A stretch of 64,000 bases of DNA from Epiperipatus broadwayi (GCA_028023455.1 JAQFVV010007240.1:25001-89000); one strand, 5' to 3'; shown: positions 26,700 through 38,160, counted from the first letter of the stretch. Notes: generated from the letters alone by a model not told the origin. Made by a program: numbers and translations.

Positions 26700-27640
26700 T
26701 CTAATTTAAATTTCATATGTATAATTATATCAACAAGAAATCACTAGAGAAAAGAATATGATTTCTCAATTCTTGAGCTTAGGAAGATCAGTAAAAGCAC
26801 ACATTTTCTGATTAAAGAAATTATCAGATCTCATCATCTCCATATAAAAATTGCATGTTTTTCATTAATCCCAATTAAACACTAATTCAAAAGGAACTTG
26901 CAATAAAAAAACAGATTTCAAATATGACTATTAAATATAATTAAAATTTTAAAAAACAAATATTTTAGTTGTCACAATTATAAAAACCTGATGTATATGG
27001 AAATTTATGATTGTATTTTATTTCTTATGTAAATCTCATAATTACACTCAAATAAATTGCATTACTAATTATGTATTTAAATGCCTAGTAAAATAAAAGT
27101 TAAGGAAAAATTTTTGTGTTATGTAACAGTAAAATTCATAAAGCAAATATTTAGTTTTAAATTATTTAATATTTATTTATTATGTTGATTATTCAATTAT
27201 TCTAAAGATTATCTTGTTTATAGCAATTAATTTTTAATAAAGAAAGAATTAAATTGTTGGAGGTATGAATTTAACTTAAAGATACATACAAAAAAATGAC
27301 AATTTACTTTTAACTGTTTGCTCTAAACACCAAGTAGTTGTATTTATCTTATTTTGTTTATGATAGTGTGATTATGGAATGATATAAACATTGTTGCATT
27401 ATTCAGATCTTCAACTGAGATTTCTTTTATGTAATTGTTTCATTTATGATATAGTGTCCTGCATGGTTAAGTGCCATAATACAAGATCACAATCTGGAGC
27501 ATGAGATTGGAAGTCAATTCTATCTGGTACTTTGAGCTCTCAAATGTCTTATAAATTTTCAAGCAATTGTGATTTTACTTAGGATAAACTTTTAGTTAAT
27601 AGTGGGATTTGAACTTAGGATTTTTCAGTCTATATTCATC
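26700..27640. other. AT-rich intergenic DNA with a possible SINE-like patch
   Basis: Most is simple AT-rich sequence. Near 27600, gtgggatttgaactta loosely resembles a tRNA-type B box, but no A box or tail could be tied to it. I do not call a SINE. Confidence 0.4.
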
Positions 27641-28030
27641 CACCACATTGTCTCAAATAAATGACACTGATGACCATATATATGTGAAACAGGTAGTTGA
27701 TCATCAATATATGTATTTCATGCAGAACCAGCACACAATGGTTGGGCCAAACCACATGCATACAATCAGTGCCTAGCTTGTATTAAGATAGAAATTCCTT
27801 AAGCTTTAATTGGCATGATTCAATCTTCTCACCCTTTTAACAATTTACCCATCCATTTCATTGCAAAACAAAATATGGAACCCTCAAAGCTCTTGGTGAA
27901 TTGAATATTGTAGTCTTACTCATGTAGACATGTATCAATATAACCCCTCATATTATTGGGCCATTATATATAATATAATCCACCAAGAGTTTTGAGAATT
28001 ATATCTTTGGTTTTTCAATGAAATGGAATT
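27641..28030 (-). repeat. 475 bp repeat family, diverged single copy
   Basis: Landmarks ccaccac, acactgatga, tatgtatttcatgc, aaccagc, tattaagatag, ccctcatatta and aatccac occur in the same order as in the units at 39730-40100. Divergence is far greater than between the other loci, so this is an old copy. No coding content. Confidence 0.7.
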
Positions 28031-28211
28031 AATCATAAGTTCAAATCCCTATATTTACTTATATAAAACATTCAGTATAACGAATTTATATGCTAATCTT
28101 TTAGTAAGATAAATGTTTAATAAAGAATACCCTAATTACAAAAATAATTATGATTGTCTTCTGGGAAGCTTCTTTCGATAGCAACTTTTCAGACAAAACA
28201 TTGAATTTACC
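28031..28211. other. AT-rich spacer
   Basis: Nothing recognised. Confidence 0.4.
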
Positions 28212-28281
28212 TAACATGAGCAAATTAAAAATCCTTCTCCTTTTTCTTTTCAAAAACTTTATTTTCTTATATCATCACTGA

Positions 28282-28315
<34 letters not shown>

Positions 28316-28324
28316 AGAGTTTTG

Positions 28325-28360
<36 letters not shown>

Positions 28361-28508
28361 CAAAACTCTAACATTTCAACTGTCTTTATCATCATACAGT
28401 CATTGTCAAAGATCTGCAGCAACAATGAAATACATATTTATAAATAAACTTCAATTACATAAATTCCTTCATCTTACATTAACATAAAGAGTAACAAACA
28501 TATAAAAC
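28212..28508 (-). repeat. Left inverted arm of a ~6.8 kb segment
   Basis: This arm is the reverse complement of 34715-35017. Shared tracts include aacatgagcaaattaaaaat, the sequence around tttcttttcaaaaact, caactgtctttatc and gaaatacatatttataaat. It contains two TA runs at 28287-28353. Between them, tgttagagttttgtatttt and its perfect complement form a local palindrome. The arm ends within 25 bp of the LINE ORF1 remnant. Confidence 0.82.
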
Positions 28509-28529
28509 AAAATCATACCATCTCATCAC

Positions 28530-29030
28530 ACTCTTTAGAAACCTCATTCCCAAAACAAAAAAACCAATCTCAGCATAAATGCAGTAATAAATCAAGATTC
28601 CAACAACATGAAAAATAACTCGAAAAATGAATTTTCAGAACAAAATTCTGAAATGGAAAACAATACATTAGAATCTCTTAATAACAAAAGAAAATCATTC
28701 AATATCAACAAAGCTAGATCAGAGGAAGATAATATCACTTTGCCACTCACCATTAATGACAGCAACTTCAGTAAATCAGATTTTACAACATAATAATACA
28801 ACAGAAACAGATGGAGTAAAAATACAGAAAATTATCTGCTCAAGGCCAAATAGCCCACAAACCAGACCTGATTACTCCTCATCTAATGAATAAATATTAA
28901 TACCTCAGTTTTCCATTAGTAATAACAAAGATAACCTTCAGAATCTTGCCCAATGCCTTCCACAAATCGCTCAAAACCTGCCTGCAGTAAGTAATGGCAA
29001 ATCCATTGTCAATGAACAGTATCACTTGTA
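28530..29030 (+). pseudogene. LINE ORF1 C-terminal remnant
   Basis: One frame is open from 28530 through 28793 (NQDSNNMKNNSKNEFSEQN and on). After a +1 shift a second frame runs to a stop at about 29030 (GVKIQKIICSRPNSPQTRP, then LQNLAQCLPQIAQNLPAVSN). The composition is polar, rich in N, S and K, like the tails of L1/Tx1-type ORF1 RNA-binding proteins. I see no zinc knuckle. It overlaps the start of ORF2 (28994), a normal arrangement. Assignment to ORF1 rests on position. Confidence 0.5.
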
Positions 29031-29733
29031 GGATTGCTGGGGTAAACGTCAGAGGTATAAACTCTCTCACGCAAGTTCATGCCATTAGGAATTTCTTCTC
29101 ATCTGTCTCTCCCCACATTCTCTTTTTGGGAGAGACAAAGTCCCACTATAACTCAAAAAACAATATTTCCTCTGAACTAAACAAACTTGGTTTTACTCAT
29201 CTTTTAGTTAATCATTTTTCAGCTGGAGGTGTGGGCATCCTAATTAACAAAAAAATGCCTCCCAACAAGTTTAAAATGTTATGTGAAGACCTTAATTTAA
29301 TAGCCATCAACCTGACTTATGATAATAACACATTCAATGCATTCTATGTATATTTACCTAATAATACAACAAGTATTTTAAAAGTTATTCACACTATTAA
29401 TATGCTCACTGCTAATAATGATGCTCTCTCAATCCTCATGGGGGATTTTAATATTTCCTATGACTGCTTCACATCAAAATACTTACACCTGCTTAACCGA
29501 TGCTTTTTAAATGGAAGAGGCTTCTTCCCACCCAACGCCTACTCTTTTTACATTAAAACTCAGCACTATCTAATAGTCTCTTATTTTATACCTCAGAATT
29601 ACACCTTGGCCTGGAGGCCACCCTCCAGCCAGTCACCTTTTCAGACCACCAAGCAATATTAACTTCTCTATAGTTTAGAAACTGTACCACAATCAGTTTC
29701 AACAAAACTATAAGAGTACTAACTTGTGCTGCC
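28994..29733 (+). pseudogene. LINE ORF2: APE-type endonuclease domain
   Basis: The frame 28994-29662 begins MANPLSMNSITCRIAGVNVRG and shows the apurinic-endonuclease-like motifs of non-LTR retrotransposons: GVNVRG (Asn), HILFLGETK (catalytic Glu), GGVGILINK, and SILMGDFNI (Asp/Asn). The terminal motif FSDHQAIL lies in a different frame near 29640-29660, which shows a frameshift at about 29600. The domain nicks target DNA to prime reverse transcription. Confidence 0.82.
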
Positions 29734-30425
29734 ATGACAGAAGCCTTTTTCTCTGAAACATACATTCTGTTTCATAAGATTGATATTCTTTCTAGGCCTC
29801 CAGAAGAAGCTTGGTTTTCATTCATTGGAATATTACAGACCTTAATAGCACACTATACTAAGGAAGTCAAAGTACCTACCACCCTATTCAAAAAATTAGA
29901 ACATATCCACAATAAGGTCAAGACTTTTGCTATAGACACTGAACCTATAGAAAATTTACTTGCCCTCAAAAATCAATATAAACATAAACAAGCGACAATA
30001 GCAGAACATATAGCTATTAAGAGATCTAAGATTTTCCTGCCATCACAACACTGTTGGATGAAAGGATACCTGCAGTGGGCTTTAGGTGCAAAATCAAAAC
30101 AAACCACTCCAACAATTATAATCATCAATGATTTTCAAACCACTGGCCTCCAAATGATTCAACATATTGAAGAACACCTCAGAGATCGCCTTCAGGCTCA
30201 CTATGTGGATGTACACAAAACATCGAGAGACACTACTACAGTAAATGCACATGGCATCACTGAGGCAGACCTCAAAAGCCACCTTTTAGCACTACCCATA
30301 AATGTCCACCCTGGAATGCATGCCATTCCCAAATTTGTATTAACTTACCTCAATAACTTCACAATCCCAATCATCATAAAAATGATTAACCATTTATCAT
30401 CACAATAAAGATCAATAGCCAACCT
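29734..30425 (+). pseudogene. LINE ORF2: linker between endonuclease and RT
   Basis: A 224-codon open frame between the endonuclease and RT, with segments such as KKLEHIHNKVKTF and ITEADLKSHLLALP. The latter resembles the pre-RT region of L1/Tx1 ORF2. Its position supports the assignment more than any motif does. Confidence 0.6.
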
Positions 30426-30438
30426 CTATCCAGTAGCG

Positions 30439-31305
30439 ATGGTTTCATTCATTAAAAAGAACAGAGATCTATCATCCATCAACAGCTTAAAACCCATATC
30501 CATGATCCCTATTCTCATTAAAATAATAGCGGGAGTCATAAAAGAAAAAATACATGACAAAATCCTAAACAAAATGTCAGAATCACAATTTGCCAGAAAA
30601 GGATCATTCACACTAACTGCAATGGGAGAGGTCAAAATATCACTGGATCATATCAGACCTAAAAAATTGTCCAAACCTATTGCTGTCCAGATTGACATTA
30701 CTGAAGCATTCAATTCAGTCAACATTAATACTCTACTTGATTTACTGTATGAATGTGAAATTCCCACAGAAATTATCCAAATCATTGATAACCTCTTCCA
30801 CAACAGTCTAATACCTATATCACTCAACTGGTCATATTCCAACAGTTTCTCCCCTGCCAGATCTATTCTGCAGGGATTCCCACTGAGTGCCCTACTCTTT
30901 TCATGCTACATTAACCTCCTGTTAATAGCATTAGGGAGCTCCCTCCATGGAATATTTATACCATGCATCAAGAAATCGATTAAGACCATCACCTATATGG
31001 ATGATGTTCTTATTATCCTACCATCCCAGAAATTTCTAAAACCTCTCTACAAAATCCTTAACAATTTCTCTAAAACCTCACAGCTTATAATAAACCCTGA
31101 AAAGTCATCATTATGCTGGATTCTTAATGGAAGAAAAATCAAATCTAACTTTCTAGCCAAGCCCCAGAATTTTCTAGGATTCCCTATATATCCCAATCTG
31201 CCATGTCAAAACATATACAGAATACCATCATTGACTCAACAAATCATCTTACACAGACACTCTCAAAAATTTATTTATCTCTCCAAGGCAAGGTGGCCTT
31301 ACTAA
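30439..31305 (+). pseudogene. LINE ORF2: reverse transcriptase domain (L1/Tx1-like)
   Basis: The 288-codon frame has the ordered RT blocks: LKPISMIPILIKIIAGVI (block 1-2), AVQIDITEAFNSVN (palm A, catalytic Asp), ARSILQGFPLSALLFSCY (block B, normally QGCPLSP), ITYMDDVLII (palm C at 30994-31005) and LIINPEKSSLCW followed by FLGFPI (blocks D/E). Substitutions such as QGFPLSA suggest decay. The pattern is closest to the L1/Tx1 group in my reading; I could not test this by alignment. Confidence 0.85.
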
Positions 31306-32275
31306 ACATGAAAGTAATGTCTAAAATAGCCTACTACCTGCCCATCATATCCGTATCAAAGACCTTCATTAATAAAATCAATAGGATATTTGCGTGTCTG
31401 TTCTGGAAGTACCACCTAACCTCCATTAGTATTTCAAGAATGCAATATCACAGAAAACTCAATGTAATGTCTCTTCATTCCATTCAAGCCATTAACTATC
31501 AAAAAGACCCCGCACTAAACTTCAACCTTATCCAAAAAATTGACAAATCCCTAATACTAAGAGAGGTAATACCTACAGACACTCCCCCTCCTATCAAAAC
31601 TGGTTGGCTAGACCAACTAATTTTTCTTCTAAAACAACATAGCAGCACTGCTACTGACGTATTCAAAAACAAAATTAACATATGGAATGCACCCAATTTA
31701 ATAACCCCTAAACCACCTCAAATTAAAACAAATCTTGGCTGTTCCAATTACAGAATCACCACCTTACTCAAATTCTGGAAGTTGGAACCCAAATTCCTCA
31801 ACTATCCAATACAGGTGAACCTAAATGCAATGCATACCAATTGGTTCCTGCATTATAAAAGAGATATAGAAACATAGACCCCATTTGTTCAAACTGCTTA
31901 ATGAATGAAGAAACATTTGAACACATTATGCTTTCTTGCATGGGATTGGGAATGATTAAACTCATAATATCTCAAAATAGTATTATTGATTACTATAAAA
32001 TTCTAACAATCAAAGAGTTTATTAAGGAAAGAGACTTCCCCACCATTAGGATAGCAATATTTGTTACATATTCTATCTGGATGGCAAGATGTAAATTAAA
32101 GTTTAGCATTCCCCAGCCTAAAACAAACTCTTTTTTCCTTGCTACCCTTTCAAAACTACAAAAGAATGACAGAATGCTCTCCTCAAAGTTTCTACACAAA
32201 AAACATGGAAAATGCTCAAAATACCCTACCTACAAAATGACATCAATCCTAATGATTGACAAACTATTGTACTGA
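31203..32275 (+). pseudogene. LINE ORF2: C-terminal region with CCHC zinc-binding motif
   Basis: After a frameshift near 31260-31305 the coding continues to 31877, with KARWPY and KVALLNMKVMSKIAYYLP as in the post-RT thumb. After another break it runs from 31901 to 32275. Across that break ICSNCLMNEETFEHIMLSC gives the C-x2-C...H...C zinc-binding signature found at the C-terminus of L1/Tx1 ORF2. The protein ends at a TGA near 32274. Confidence 0.78.
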
Positions 32276-32628
32276 GATACATCAGGAAGGAGTGTGCTTT
32301 CTTCGGAGTTACACATAATTTTGGGAGAAATATAAATTGATAAAAGATTTGTTTAAATATTTAATAAAAATAAAAGGTCTTATAGGGTAAAATAAGAATA
32401 AAAAGAATTTTTTTTTCTCATAGAAGGGTTTATCGTTAAAAGCATAAATTAGACAGTTTTATAAGATATAATTTTGAATCATATTTAAATAAAACCTAAA
32501 GAATTAAAACTTGATTTAACTAAAAATTTGATTTAATTGAAATTTGATTTAAGATTGCTTTTAAAAAAAGAAAAAAAAGCAAGGTGGAGTTCGTTTTGTC
32601 TTATAATAAAAAAATATATATATATAAC
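32276..32628 (+). other. LINE 3' untranslated region ending at a TA run
   Basis: AT-rich sequence from the ORF2 stop to a short A-run and (TA)n at 32610-32628. The LINE most likely ends here, as the following sequence changes character. No canonical poly(A) tail beyond aaaaaaa is seen. Confidence 0.45.
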
Positions 32629-32746
32629 CAAAGGAATGTAGTGAACAATGGGAGCTAATGACAAACATGAGAAATTTCCATTAAACGGCTAGTTAGTGAA
32701 ATAACTCTAACAAAGAAATTGAAATTTGCAATCATCTAAAGAATGA

Positions 32747-32850
32747 CCAATGAAACTGTGTAGAGAGTCGAAAGAAAAGAAATAATTGTCCAATAGCAGA
32801 AATTCAGAAGGTAGATTGAATCCGCAAGATAAGGACCGTAAAATATAAAA
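32747..32850 (+). promoter_or_regulatory. Promoter-like cluster: two CCAAT boxes and TATAAAAG
   Basis: CCAAT occurs at 32747-32751 and 32790-32794, and TATAAAAGGGG at 32844-32854. This is the usual order and spacing for an RNA polymerase II promoter, with predicted initiation near 32875. It lies 140 bp upstream of the exon-like frame 32991-33243. It could serve a host gene or be the promoter of an LTR or other element. Inference from motifs only. Confidence 0.45.
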
Positions 32851-32990
32851 GGGGCAAATTTTCTATTGTATTATTAGATTATTGAATTATTAGATTGAAT
32901 TTGATATTGTGATTAAAATTTGATTCTGATTCGGTTTGGTGATTTATTCTTAATTTCATAGTAATATTATTAATATACGTCTAAAGTTAA

Positions 32991-33243
32991 ATAAAACATA
33001 ATGCTGCATTGTTAAACCCATCGTGTGAACAGCCGGCCGAATCCTTCCCTGCAATACCAACAACAGTCAGTTCGAATGTCGATTATGTTCACGTAAAACA
33101 AGAAGGAAACGGAGTGTCCACAGTGAAGCCCACAGGATCCCAACGACATCGGGAAAAGGATCGCAAAGAGTTAGCGCTAACTGACCAAAGGAAATACTAT
33201 CAGAAACTACGCTCAGAACTATGCATAAAGGAGAAAGCTAGGT
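32991..33243 (+). CDS. Exon-like open frame ending at a splice-donor GT, unknown protein
   Basis: The frame is open from 32991 to the TAA at 33242-33244, about 83 codons. Composition is markedly less AT-rich than its surroundings. The protein includes CEQPAESFPAIPTTVSSN, then DYVHVKQEGN, then a strongly basic stretch RHREKDRKELALTDQRKYYQ, then KLRSELCIKEKAR. The last codons read gctag followed by gtaata, a good 5' splice site, so this may be a first or internal exon. No ATG opens the frame (TTG at 33009), which favours an exon or a broken gene. The basic helical tail resembles charged regions in many transposon and nuclear proteins, but I recognise no family. Confidence 0.45.
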
Positions 33244-33244
33244 A

Positions 33245-33541
33245 ATATTTATTTCATTTTTAATTCACTAATTAAGAGCCGTAATAATATATGGAATAAT
33301 GAACTCTGAACTTTATGTTACGAACAATAATTACTAATTGTCTTTAGCTCCATTACCCAGGGATATTATTATGATTTCAAATATATTTGTGTGCGTATAA
33401 TTACTTTTTAAATGTATGTATAATATGATATGTTGGTTGTATTAAATATTATCTAAACTTGTACAAAAGTGTAATTAATTATATTATAAGACCAAATGAA
33501 GTGAAATAGCGTAAATGGAGGCTTAATGGGTTAGTGATTAC
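33245..33541. other. AT-rich sequence after the exon-like frame
   Basis: If the splice donor is real, this is intron. Otherwise nothing is visible. Confidence 0.4.
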
Positions 33542-33900
33542 TTAAATTAAATTTTTAAAAAAAGGGAAAAGCGAGAAAATTAGCGCAGAGAAAGATTCGT
33601 AAATTGATTTTTTAGGTAGGCGGAGTATATATTTTTTGATTATTGTAGCTGAGCTAGCGGGAGCGGGTACTAGATCGTATTGGTCAAGCAGACTTGTCGA
33701 CAAAGGTCGGCTGGCGCCCATTGGATTTTTTCCTTTAAATAAATAAAAAGTTTGATTGGCTAATGTGTAATCTAGTAAACGAGTATTAATGTTATTGGCA
33801 AATGTTTGCAAATGATATTGACCACTCTACTCGAGGTACCGACAGCCCCGTGATAGGATTTTGTGTAAGAGGGAGGTACAAAGTTCTGATCGAGTCGTTA
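33542..33900 (-). promoter_or_regulatory. GC-richer block with three CCAAT boxes (minus strand)
   Basis: attgg (CCAAT on the minus strand) occurs near 33679, 33720 and 33753 within a locally GC-rich patch containing ggcgcc. On the minus strand these precede a TATA-like atatata near 33630, in promoter order. An 89-codon minus-strand frame (33811-33542) overlaps but shows no recognisable domain. Promoter or LTR U3 is possible. Inference. Confidence 0.35.
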
Positions 33901-34166
33901 TTATAAACATTAAATATTTTATTGATTTTATATAAATGATGTTTATAAAAAATTACAAGACGACGTAAAAGAGGCTAGGTATACTATATAACAAGTAAAA
34001 GAAACACGCAAATATCTGATTAATGTATGGATATAAAAATGTCCTAAATACACACTAATTTTACACAAATTCTTGGTGAACCTATAACAATATAAACATA
34101 TATAACTATCACTGCAAACATTTGTATATACCTATTATTAATAAATTTGAATTTTTTAAATAAAAA
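33901..34166. other. AT-rich spacer
   Basis: Nothing recognised. Confidence 0.4.
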
Positions 34167-34735
34167 AAACATACATAATTATATTTTACTTATATCTCTC
34201 TACCACTGCTATTTTTTATTACTCTCTTTTACATTTTTAAATTATAAATCTGTTTTTAAAATCATCCAAGAAACCTTTTATACAAATTTAAAAACCAACC
34301 CTAATTTCAAATAACCTCCCCCTTTTTAAATCTTATCTAAAACCCATCTCAAAAACTACATTCCTAAACTATAGCTTTAAATGAATATAAAACAAATATA
34401 AACATTTTTATACAAAAAAATCATTTTAACAATTTACCTAAACCTATTTAAACATTTATTTAAGATTCCTTATCTACTCCATTAATTCTGTTTAAAGTAG
34501 GATTATATTTTTTTTATATAAAAATATTCTTTTACCATCCTTTCCCTGTAATTTTTAACTCTTTCCAACATTTTAATATTAAAATCTTTATGACCTAAAA
34601 CTTTACAATGTATGTAAATATTTGAATTTTTGTCATATAAATGTTGTCTATAATTAAATAATGTAAAAGAAAGTGTAATAAAAATAACAGTGGTAGAGAG
34701 ATGTAAGTAAAATATAATTATGTATGTTTAATATG
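34167..34735. repeat. Inverted repeat with ~65 bp arms and ~420 bp loop
   Basis: acatacataattatatttta at 34169 and the following tctctctaccactg... pair with 34657-34735 (taacagtggtagagaga, taattatgtatgt). The loop is low-complexity. The right arm overlaps the inner end of the large right arm that follows. Confidence 0.75.
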
Positions 34736-34874
34736 TTTGTTACTGTTTATGTTAATGTAAGATGAAGATATTTATGTAATTGAAGTTTATTTATAAATAT
34801 GTATTTCATTGTTGTTGCAGATCCTTGACAATGAATGTATGCTGATAAAGACAGTTGAAATGTTGGAGTTTTTG

Positions 34875-34951
<77 letters not shown>

Positions 34952-35017
34952 CAGTGGTGATATAAGAAAAAGTTTTTGAAAAGAAAAAGGAGAATGATTT
35001 TTAATTTGCTCATGTTA
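34715..35017 (+). repeat. Right inverted arm of the ~6.8 kb segment
   Basis: Reverse complement of 28212-28508. It contains tttataaatatgtatttcat, agacagttgaaatgt and a (TA)n run at 34875-34947. The TA run here is much longer than in the left arm, so the microsatellites have changed length since the arms diverged. Confidence 0.82.
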
Positions 35018-36440
35018 TTGTAGAACATATGTATTTTAAAAGAAAAAGTGATTGTATATTTGCTGTGTTTTAATATATATTATTAATTTACCTAATAAGT
35101 TTTTATCTGCATGGATTATAAACATTTCATTCATAGTTAAGAATTTATATAACATTTATTTATATGCTTTAAAATTCTGTTTAAAATATTTTTACTCATA
35201 ACAATAATCAAATTATTTTGAAGCTAAATAATAAATCTTAACTATTAATATTTGAACAGGAGTATAAAAATTTTAATAAAATAATTATATAAAAAACTTT
35301 TGTATTATTCTATTGCAGAATTTAAAAGACATGTCACGTGTTTTCTATATTTTACCATTAATCACTGCCTTCAATGTTTTATTCAGTCATCTCAAGTAGT
35401 GAGAAATAAATATTTTTAATCGGTAAATTATGTATTTATGTATATATTTTATATCTCCATTAATATAAATAAATAAACTTCTTTATAAGACTGATTTGAA
35501 AGACATGTTTTTTTCTGCCTTCAGGTAATTTTTACCAATCAAAGGTAGTGAATATAACATTTGCTGATTTAATTCAAGATCTTTGATTTTATTTTTTTTT
35601 TTTAATTAATATTTTACTTATAAAGAAATTATAGATTATAATGATTAAATTACTTTAGATAAAATTGTTTTCAGATCTTTTTAATATTTTATATAAATAT
35701 AATATTTCAGATTTTTCTTTATAATATATTTCAAAACTTAAGGTATTTAATCATTTTTTAATATATATTTTCTGTGTTCAATTCAATGGCCTTATTCTTC
35801 AAAAATATTTTATAGGACAAATTTTCATCATTCTTTACATCAACTGCAAAGTCTATTTCTCTTCTCAATGATGGAAACTCAAGTAAAAAATCTGTCCAGC
35901 AGAAATGATAAGATCATTCATAATGAGTAGTGAATAATACTTCATTTTATTTGGCATTTTGATAACAATTTAATTTATCAAATAGTTTAAGAAACTATCC
36001 ACAGACAAAATAATAATAGAGAATATCCATCAACTAACCTTTGCTATTTTTCACAGAAAAACTTTTAAAAAATCATATACCCATAGTATATATTGTAATT
36101 TGAAGTCATCCCTGTACACATTAATTTTAACATATTACTGACATTTTAGATAGGTCATTCCTTCCCTTTTCTAATAGTAGAGTTTACTGATGAATGTTAC
36201 AATTTTTCTAAATGACTATTATATATTCAACTGTTACTTTCATTCATTCTTAATGTCAATATAATGATAATGTTAATAATAAAAATGTATACATGAACTA
36301 ATCTGATATATATGTTAATTCATCATCAATTTCAAACATTATTAATTCACTGTAAGTTAAAAATCTTTCAATATTTAAGATTTATGATCCCTAGTTTCTC
36401 TGATCCCTAGTTTCTCTTCACCATAACACACCAGCAAACG
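35018..36440. other. AT-rich intergenic DNA, nothing recognised
   Basis: Only simple sequence and short A/T runs are seen. No frame or repeat is supportable. Confidence 0.5.
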
Positions 36441-38160
36441 TTTTTATTTGATTTAACTATCTCACATAAAGTCATCTTTTAGGTGTTTACAAATTACTGG
36501 GGTCCAATTTAAAATATCAATTGTCCATCTATTATCATCTTTCTTAGCAATATGTCCAGCCCAATTGTATTTCAGTCTATTAATTCTTTCACTTACCTCA
36601 ATATCTGTTTGTTCTTTTATCCATGTATTTGATTTTTTTTTTTTTTTTGTCATTTCTAAGATTCATTTCATCACGATTTTAATGAGTAGTCTGAAGTCTC
36701 TGTATTCATCATCTGTTAAGTCCAAATCTCCCGATTGATAAGTAAAAACTAATAATCCTCATCTACTAATTAACTTTCTTTTTAAATATATGGACATATT
36801 TCCTTTTAATATTAAGTTATATCTACTGAAATCATTTTATCCAAGTTTAAATCTATGATTGAATTTAACCATTATGCTTTCATAGCATTAATAATCTAAC
36901 TAAATTATATGTCATTGTTACCTACTTCTAATTCATGATTATAAATTTTTTATACTCTTGTGAGAAAATTCATTGAACACTACTTTAATCTTTTTAGCAT
37001 TTATCTTTAGTCCTATAGTCTTATTTTCATTTGGTAACTCTAGCCACATTTTCTGAAGCTCTAAAGAATTATTTCAAAATATAAACACACTATCTGAAAA
37101 ATGTAGATCATTTTAATAATTTCAATTCAATTTTACTTCCTTAGCTTTACATTTTAATTCACAAATTACTTGTGATAAAATTTTGTAAAAAGTTTTAGAA
37201 ATATGAAATTATTCTGATGTATATTTTTCTCATTATTAATCTTCTTAGTATCAATAGAAAATCTAATAATTGATGTTTTATTTAAATAGATATTCTCCAG
37301 AGAATGACAATAAAATGAGTTTATATTTTGATGGTCCAATGTTTTAATCACTATAGAAATGCTTATAGAATCAAATGCATTTTTACATTCTCTAATTCCA
37401 AAACATAATGACAACACATATTCACTCATCTTTCTCTAACTTTTCTCAATATTTGGATATGATCATTTGTACTAAAACACTTTTAAAACCACTTTGCCAC
37501 TTTAATAAATTAGAAAACAAAGTTAAAACACGCAAAACTCTCTATATGTATTGCCACTCAGTGCAGGCCAAAGGAATCAATGGATGCCAGAAGGCTTGTG
37601 CATAAAATCCCCATTCATTGCCTACTCATCCACATGTGTATTTTATGCACAAGCTTCATGACATTCATTGATTACTCTGGCTTGCACTGAGTGGCAATAT
37701 GTATAGAGAGTTTTGCCTGATAAATAACAGTTATAAGCAAGCATAGGAAGTGGTGATCATGTGATGTTTGTTGGTAGACAACAAAGTTCATTGTAGATGA
37801 GCTGTAAATTATCTTAATGAATATTTTATCTAAAACTGATAGAAGACTGATAGCTCTGTAATTTATAATATGTTTTTTTTACTATTTTTCCTAAATATCA
37901 ATGTTACTATTGCAATTTTGTAATTCATATTGTAGATCTTTATTATTTAGAACTTTAATATCTGTTGCCAACAATTTTTGTATTCTTCATCTGTTTCTTT
38001 TAAAATATTAACAATATTCCCATCATTTTTTATGCATGTTTTTCTCTATAGATTTAATTGCATGTTTCACTTCATCATTTCAATTTTTTGATTATTTCGT
38101 AGATGAAACATTTGTAAAAAATACTTTATTTTTTTGTATTTTATTACTATATAATTCTTT
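36440..38160 (-). pseudogene. RTE-type LINE relic, minus strand, interrupted
   Basis: Read on the minus strand, 5' to 3': HAIKSMKKNMHKK near 38060 (pre-RT). Then NYRAISLLSVLDKIFIKII near 37800-37860 (the YRPISLLS block). Then, beyond an inserted foldback element, ECKNAFDSISISIVIKTL (palm A, 37330-37400), SLENIYLNKTSIIRFS, a degraded RT block C/D, and finally INRLKYNWAGHIAKKDDNRW (36510-36600). The last is the GH-containing C-terminal motif of RTE elements. Many stops and frameshifts make it long dead. The full domain order supports the assignment strongly. Confidence 0.8.
37532..37716. repeat. Small foldback element, family X copy 2, inside the LINE
   Basis: gcaaaactctctatat with gccactcagtgca is the complement of the end of the element (tgcactgagtggc, atagagagttttgc). 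The loop contains gcataaaatccccat, as in the copy at 26533-26699. It sits between RTE blocks (YRPISLLS and palm A), so it inserted into the LINE. The 65-codon frame here is a by-product. Confidence 0.85.

Noticed and set aside
27470-27640. tRNA-derived SINE suggested by gtgggatttgaactta
   Set aside because: Only a loose B-box-like string; no A box at the right spacing, no tail and no second copy in the window.
33542-33811. 89-codon minus-strand frame as a gene
   Set aside because: No recognisable motif and it overlaps the CCAAT cluster; listed only as part of a promoter-like block.
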